Assembly: GCA_934757865.1 (NCBI GenBank)
Contig: CAKVLS010000006.1
Coordinates: forward strand, 1-60,880
From: an uncultured Clostridia bacterium
GTDB taxonomy: Bacteria > Bacillota > Clostridia > Christensenellales > UBA1242
Length of the DNA: 60,880 nt
Direction of reading: 5' to 3'
The position numbers were made by a program, and so were the translations under genes. Below, piece after piece: positions 58,818-60,880 of this stretch (within the stretch, counting starts at the first letter, position 1; each line of letters starts with the position of its first letter). The notes below the pieces were generated by a model that did no database searches, was not told the DNA's origin, and saw only the letters and a list, made by a program, of their open reading frames with translations.

Positions 58818-60476
58818 TTAGTAGTAGATTATATTCTCGATGTTGCTAGTAGAATTCTCAAACATTTCAATAGAACCCTCTGGTAAATAAACTGTATGAA
58901 TATATTCTGGAACAGGAAGGCTAACATATAATACTTTTTTACCTCCAAGAGTTCTTGGTATGATAAGCACCTTTTCGCCGTTTTCGTCTTTAATATGTTT
59001 TTTTAGTCCATATTTTGAAATAAATTGAATGTTTGAATAATCTTTTTCTTCATCTCTAATGATATAAACAAAGCCGTTTTCATATCTGAAGCTATGTGAT
59101 CTTGCTGTGTAATATTCGTTGCCGCTGTTTCCAGAATATAGGTATGGATAGAAACACATGCAACATACAAGTACTATGGTGGCGATTGCAGGTAGTGAGA
59201 ATGGTAATATTATCCTAAACAATTTGTTAAGAGGATATTTTTTCTTAATATGTACACAAAGTGTTGCAATGCTAAGAGCAAGTGTTATAGCCATAAGGAT
59301 TATAAGCGCATAAAATGCTGCATTTTGTGTAAACCAAGACACTGGGTGCATCGCAAGTAGAAGAGTGACAAGCCCCAAAAGATGTGGCAGCCAAATGAAT
59401 AGATTATAAAAGATTTTTTCCGCCTTGCGTTTTGGGTTGGTTTGTAAGTCTTTCCAATTTTGTTTTTTAGTTTCTGCTAATTTTTGTTTTCTAACTTTTT
59501 CAAAGTGCTCAATATTGTCTGCTTCTTCTAGTATGTCAAGAACAGCTTTTTCTTTTTGAGGTTTAAGCAATCTTTGCACGCCGTCAGAAATTGTCGCTAC
59601 ATATCCTATTTTTGATGCGTCTACACTTTGAACATATGAGTTATTTACTTTTGGCATATCATAAGGGCTCATGTCCTTGAATACCGGAATAAACGATGCT
59701 GGGCTAAGTGAGCCGTCAGTTGTAGATTTTAATCTGTCCAAAAATCTTGACCACTCATTTCTAACCCAGTTAGATTCTACATTTTCTTTATTTGTTCCTA
59801 CAAGAATAAAAATTTTACAAGTGTGTATCGCCTTAAAAATTATTGGTTCGTATTGAGTTCCTAGCTTGTTTTCCAAAGATTTTTCCGCAAAGAAAACTTT
59901 GTATTTTTTGTTAGTTAACTCTTCATATATGCTTCTAGCGATGAGAGAATCTTCAGTTTTGTGCCCATGTTTATCTGTTGTTTTGCATGAGATAAAGATA
60001 TCATAACTTTCTTCATTTTCAAGCTGCTTTTTTATAGAGTTTTGCAACTTGTTTATATCTTTCGCTTTTGCTTCGATGATTTTTCTTTGTTCATCGTTTG
60101 CAAGAGTAAGCAAAATTTTGTAATTAGGGTCATCTAAAATGCTAGAAAAATGTGCTCTATGACATGTAGGAATCATCTTTCCGGTGTAAACATCTTTTAC
60201 ATATTCTATGCCGTACTCAGAAAGCAGTAATCCCTCATATGCAGTAATCTCACTAGAATCTTTTTCTATCGCAAGTTGATAAGTCTTTATTGCTAAGTCG
60301 TAATTGAAGTTTTCTCTATATACTTGTGCGCTGTTAAGTAAAGAAATTATCTCTTGGTTTTGTTTTGGGAGTAGTAGAGTAGAACCACAGTGGTTACACT
60401 TACCGATGCCATTTTCTATGCGTTCTACATCGCTAGATCCACAACTAGAACACCTAATCACCTTAATTTCTTCCAT
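58818..60476 (-). CDS. Zinc-ribbon / TIR-domain / multi-helix membrane protein
   Basis: A 552-residue protein. Zinc ribbon: Cys9, Cys12, Cys27, Cys30. A short helical (TPR-like) unit covers about 43-75. TIR domain about 157-250: YDIFISCKTTD, then SLENKLGTQYEPIIFKAI with Glu210 at the place of the catalytic glutamate of NAD-cleaving TIRs, and NWVRNEW. Four or so membrane helices follow (about 360-445). The C-terminal end has IIPRTLGGKKV and LPEGSIEMFE, which recall BspA-like leucine-rich repeats. Such Zn-ribbon TIR proteins occur in gut clostridia; a role in NAD-based defence or host interaction is only a guess. Confidence 0.8.
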   Translation of the reverse strand: MEEIKVIRCSSCGSSDVERIENGIGKCNHCGSTLLLPKQNQEIISLLNSAQVYRENFNYDLAIKTYQLAIEKDSSEITAYEGLLLSEYGIEYVKDVYTGKMIPTCHRAHFSSILDDPNYKILLTLANDEQRKIIEAKAKDINKLQNSIKKQLENEESYDIFISCKTTDKHGHKTEDSLIARSIYEELTNKKYKVFFAEKSLENKLGTQYEPIIFKAIHTCKIFILVGTNKENVESNWVRNEWSRFLDRLKSTTDGSLSPASFIPVFKDMSPYDMPKVNNSYVQSVDASKIGYVATISDGVQRLLKPQKEKAVLDILEEADNIEHFEKVRKQKLAETKKQNWKDLQTNPKRKAEKIFYNLFIWLPHLLGLVTLLLAMHPVSWFTQNAAFYALIILMAITLALSIATLCVHIKKKYPLNKLFRIILPFSLPAIATIVLVCCMCFYPYLYSGNSGNEYYTARSHSFRYENGFVYIIRDEEKDYSNIQFISKYGLKKHIKDENGEKVLIIPRTLGGKKVLYVSLPVPEYIHTVYLPEGSIEMFENSTSNIENIIYY

Positions 60477-60494
60477 TTTTCTTCTCCATTTTCC

Positions 60495-60523
60495 ATTATA
60501 ACAAAAAATATCTTATATGTAAA
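60495..60523 (-). promoter_or_regulatory. Promoter of the TIR-domain gene
   Basis: TTTACA (60523-60518), 17-bp spacer, TATAAT (60500-60495), followed by SD GGAGAAG. Confidence 0.75.
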
Positions 60524-60604
60524 ATATATGAACCCTTTTCAAAAATGGCTTTTTTGGAGCATTAGCAATTTACTAGCAGAAATAAAAATGTAATAAGAAA
60601 AAAC

Positions 60605-60652
60605 AAAAAGTCGCCTAAGCTTTAATAAGCTCAAACGACTTTTGTCTAAAAA
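60605..60652. terminator. Terminator-like hairpin after the right-edge pseudogene
   Basis: AAAAGTCG / CGACTTTT outer arms and AGCTT / AAGCT inner arms, flanked by A and T runs. Confidence 0.7.
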
Positions 60653-60661
60653 TATTTTTAA

Positions 60662-60880
60662 CTATTCTTCAATGCTTTCCATATAGTTAACTTTTTTATT
60701 TGTTTTAGTTGCATATTCAATTTCTGATCGAGTGCTTGTGCCGATATACCCAGCTTTATTTATTACAAAGAACAAAGATTTCATCTGCCATATCTATTGC
60801 TATTGTATCTTTTAAACTTACTTTGTTATTTCCACTTCCAACAAGCTAAGTAATAGTTTTGGTATCGCCAAGTTTTTCTA
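60662..60880 (-). pseudogene. Broken nucleoside-deoxyribosyltransferase-like gene (partial)
   Basis: On the minus strand the conceptual product near the end reads KDTIAIDMADEIFVL, then after a one-base frameshift INKAGYIGTSTRSEIEYATKTNKK and KVNYMESIEE, stop at 60662. This resembles the C-terminus of the YtoQ/nucleoside 2-deoxyribosyltransferase-like family (IDMADEIYVIN..GYIGxSTRxEIEYA). An in-frame TAG at 60848-60846 and the frameshift near 60765-60775 disrupt it. The upstream part lies beyond the right edge. Confidence 0.55.

Noticed and set aside
1..60880. CRISPR arrays, insertion sequences, prophage or integrase genes
   Set aside because: No regularly spaced repeats, transposase, integrase or phage structural proteins were seen in any frame.

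Overview
The window looks like a chromosomal segment of an anaerobic, fermentative, low-GC, endospore-lineage Bacillota (Clostridia-like; probably an uncultured gut-type organism). The evidence is AT-rich DNA, strong Shine-Dalgarno (SD) sites, a complete GerA/GerB/GerC germinant-receptor operon, a Spo0A-type DNA-binding domain, PflB/PflA plus AdhE mixed-acid fermentation genes, and the rpsF-ssb-rpsR cluster. I see no rRNA, CRISPR array, insertion sequence or prophage. Taxonomy below class level cannot be read from the sequence.

Layout. 1-5 kb: the tail of a surface protein, an SDR oxidoreductase, pyruvate kinase (minus strand) and, divergent from it, a TetR-type regulator with a very acidic tail followed by a YhhN-like membrane protein. 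5-10.8 kb: a glycerol/monoacylglycerol module, with a lipase-like hydrolase and glycerol kinase on the minus strand and a three-gene glycerol-3-phosphate-dehydrogenase-like operon divergent on the plus strand. 10.8-23 kb: a nucleotidyltransferase, a lipoprotein, an RNHCP zinc protein, a 1033-residue surface protein, YqeY, an HD protein, a ferritin-like protein, an ABC-F ATPase and envelope proteins including a transglutaminase. 23-28 kb: the Ger operon and rpsF-ssb-rpsR. 28-33 kb: small membrane proteins, a lone Spo0A C-terminal domain, an unknown two-gene module ending in a DUF1828-like protein, a PHP phosphoesterase and tRNA-Thr. 33-37 kb: pyrophosphatase, a PLP lyase and pnuC behind a leader-peptide attenuator. 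37-49 kb: adhE, a kinase-like gene, pflB-pflA, then two hypB genes, a 976-residue Fe-S flavoprotein and hypA. 49-61 kb: tRNA-Gly, membrane and kinase-like proteins, YtqA-type radical SAM protein, a DUF84 NTPase, an M16 peptidase operon, a TIR-domain membrane protein and a decayed pseudogene at the right edge.

How the genes fit together. Central carbon flow is well represented: glycerol entry (lipase, GlpK, G3P oxidation), pyruvate kinase, pyruvate formate-lyase and ethanol-forming AdhE, plus a redox/nickel-chaperone block.

The most unusual signals are regulatory. (i) A translated 18-codon leader peptide ending in three prolines sits inside an intrinsic terminator upstream of pnuC. (ii) Paired TetR-like operators lie in the leaders of both pyk and the acidic-tailed regulator. 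(iii) Three genes have promoters placed so that transcripts should start at or within a few bases of the start codon. (iv) A structured leader plus a micro-ORF precedes the DUF84 gene. All functional assignments rest on motif recognition by eye; no database search was run.
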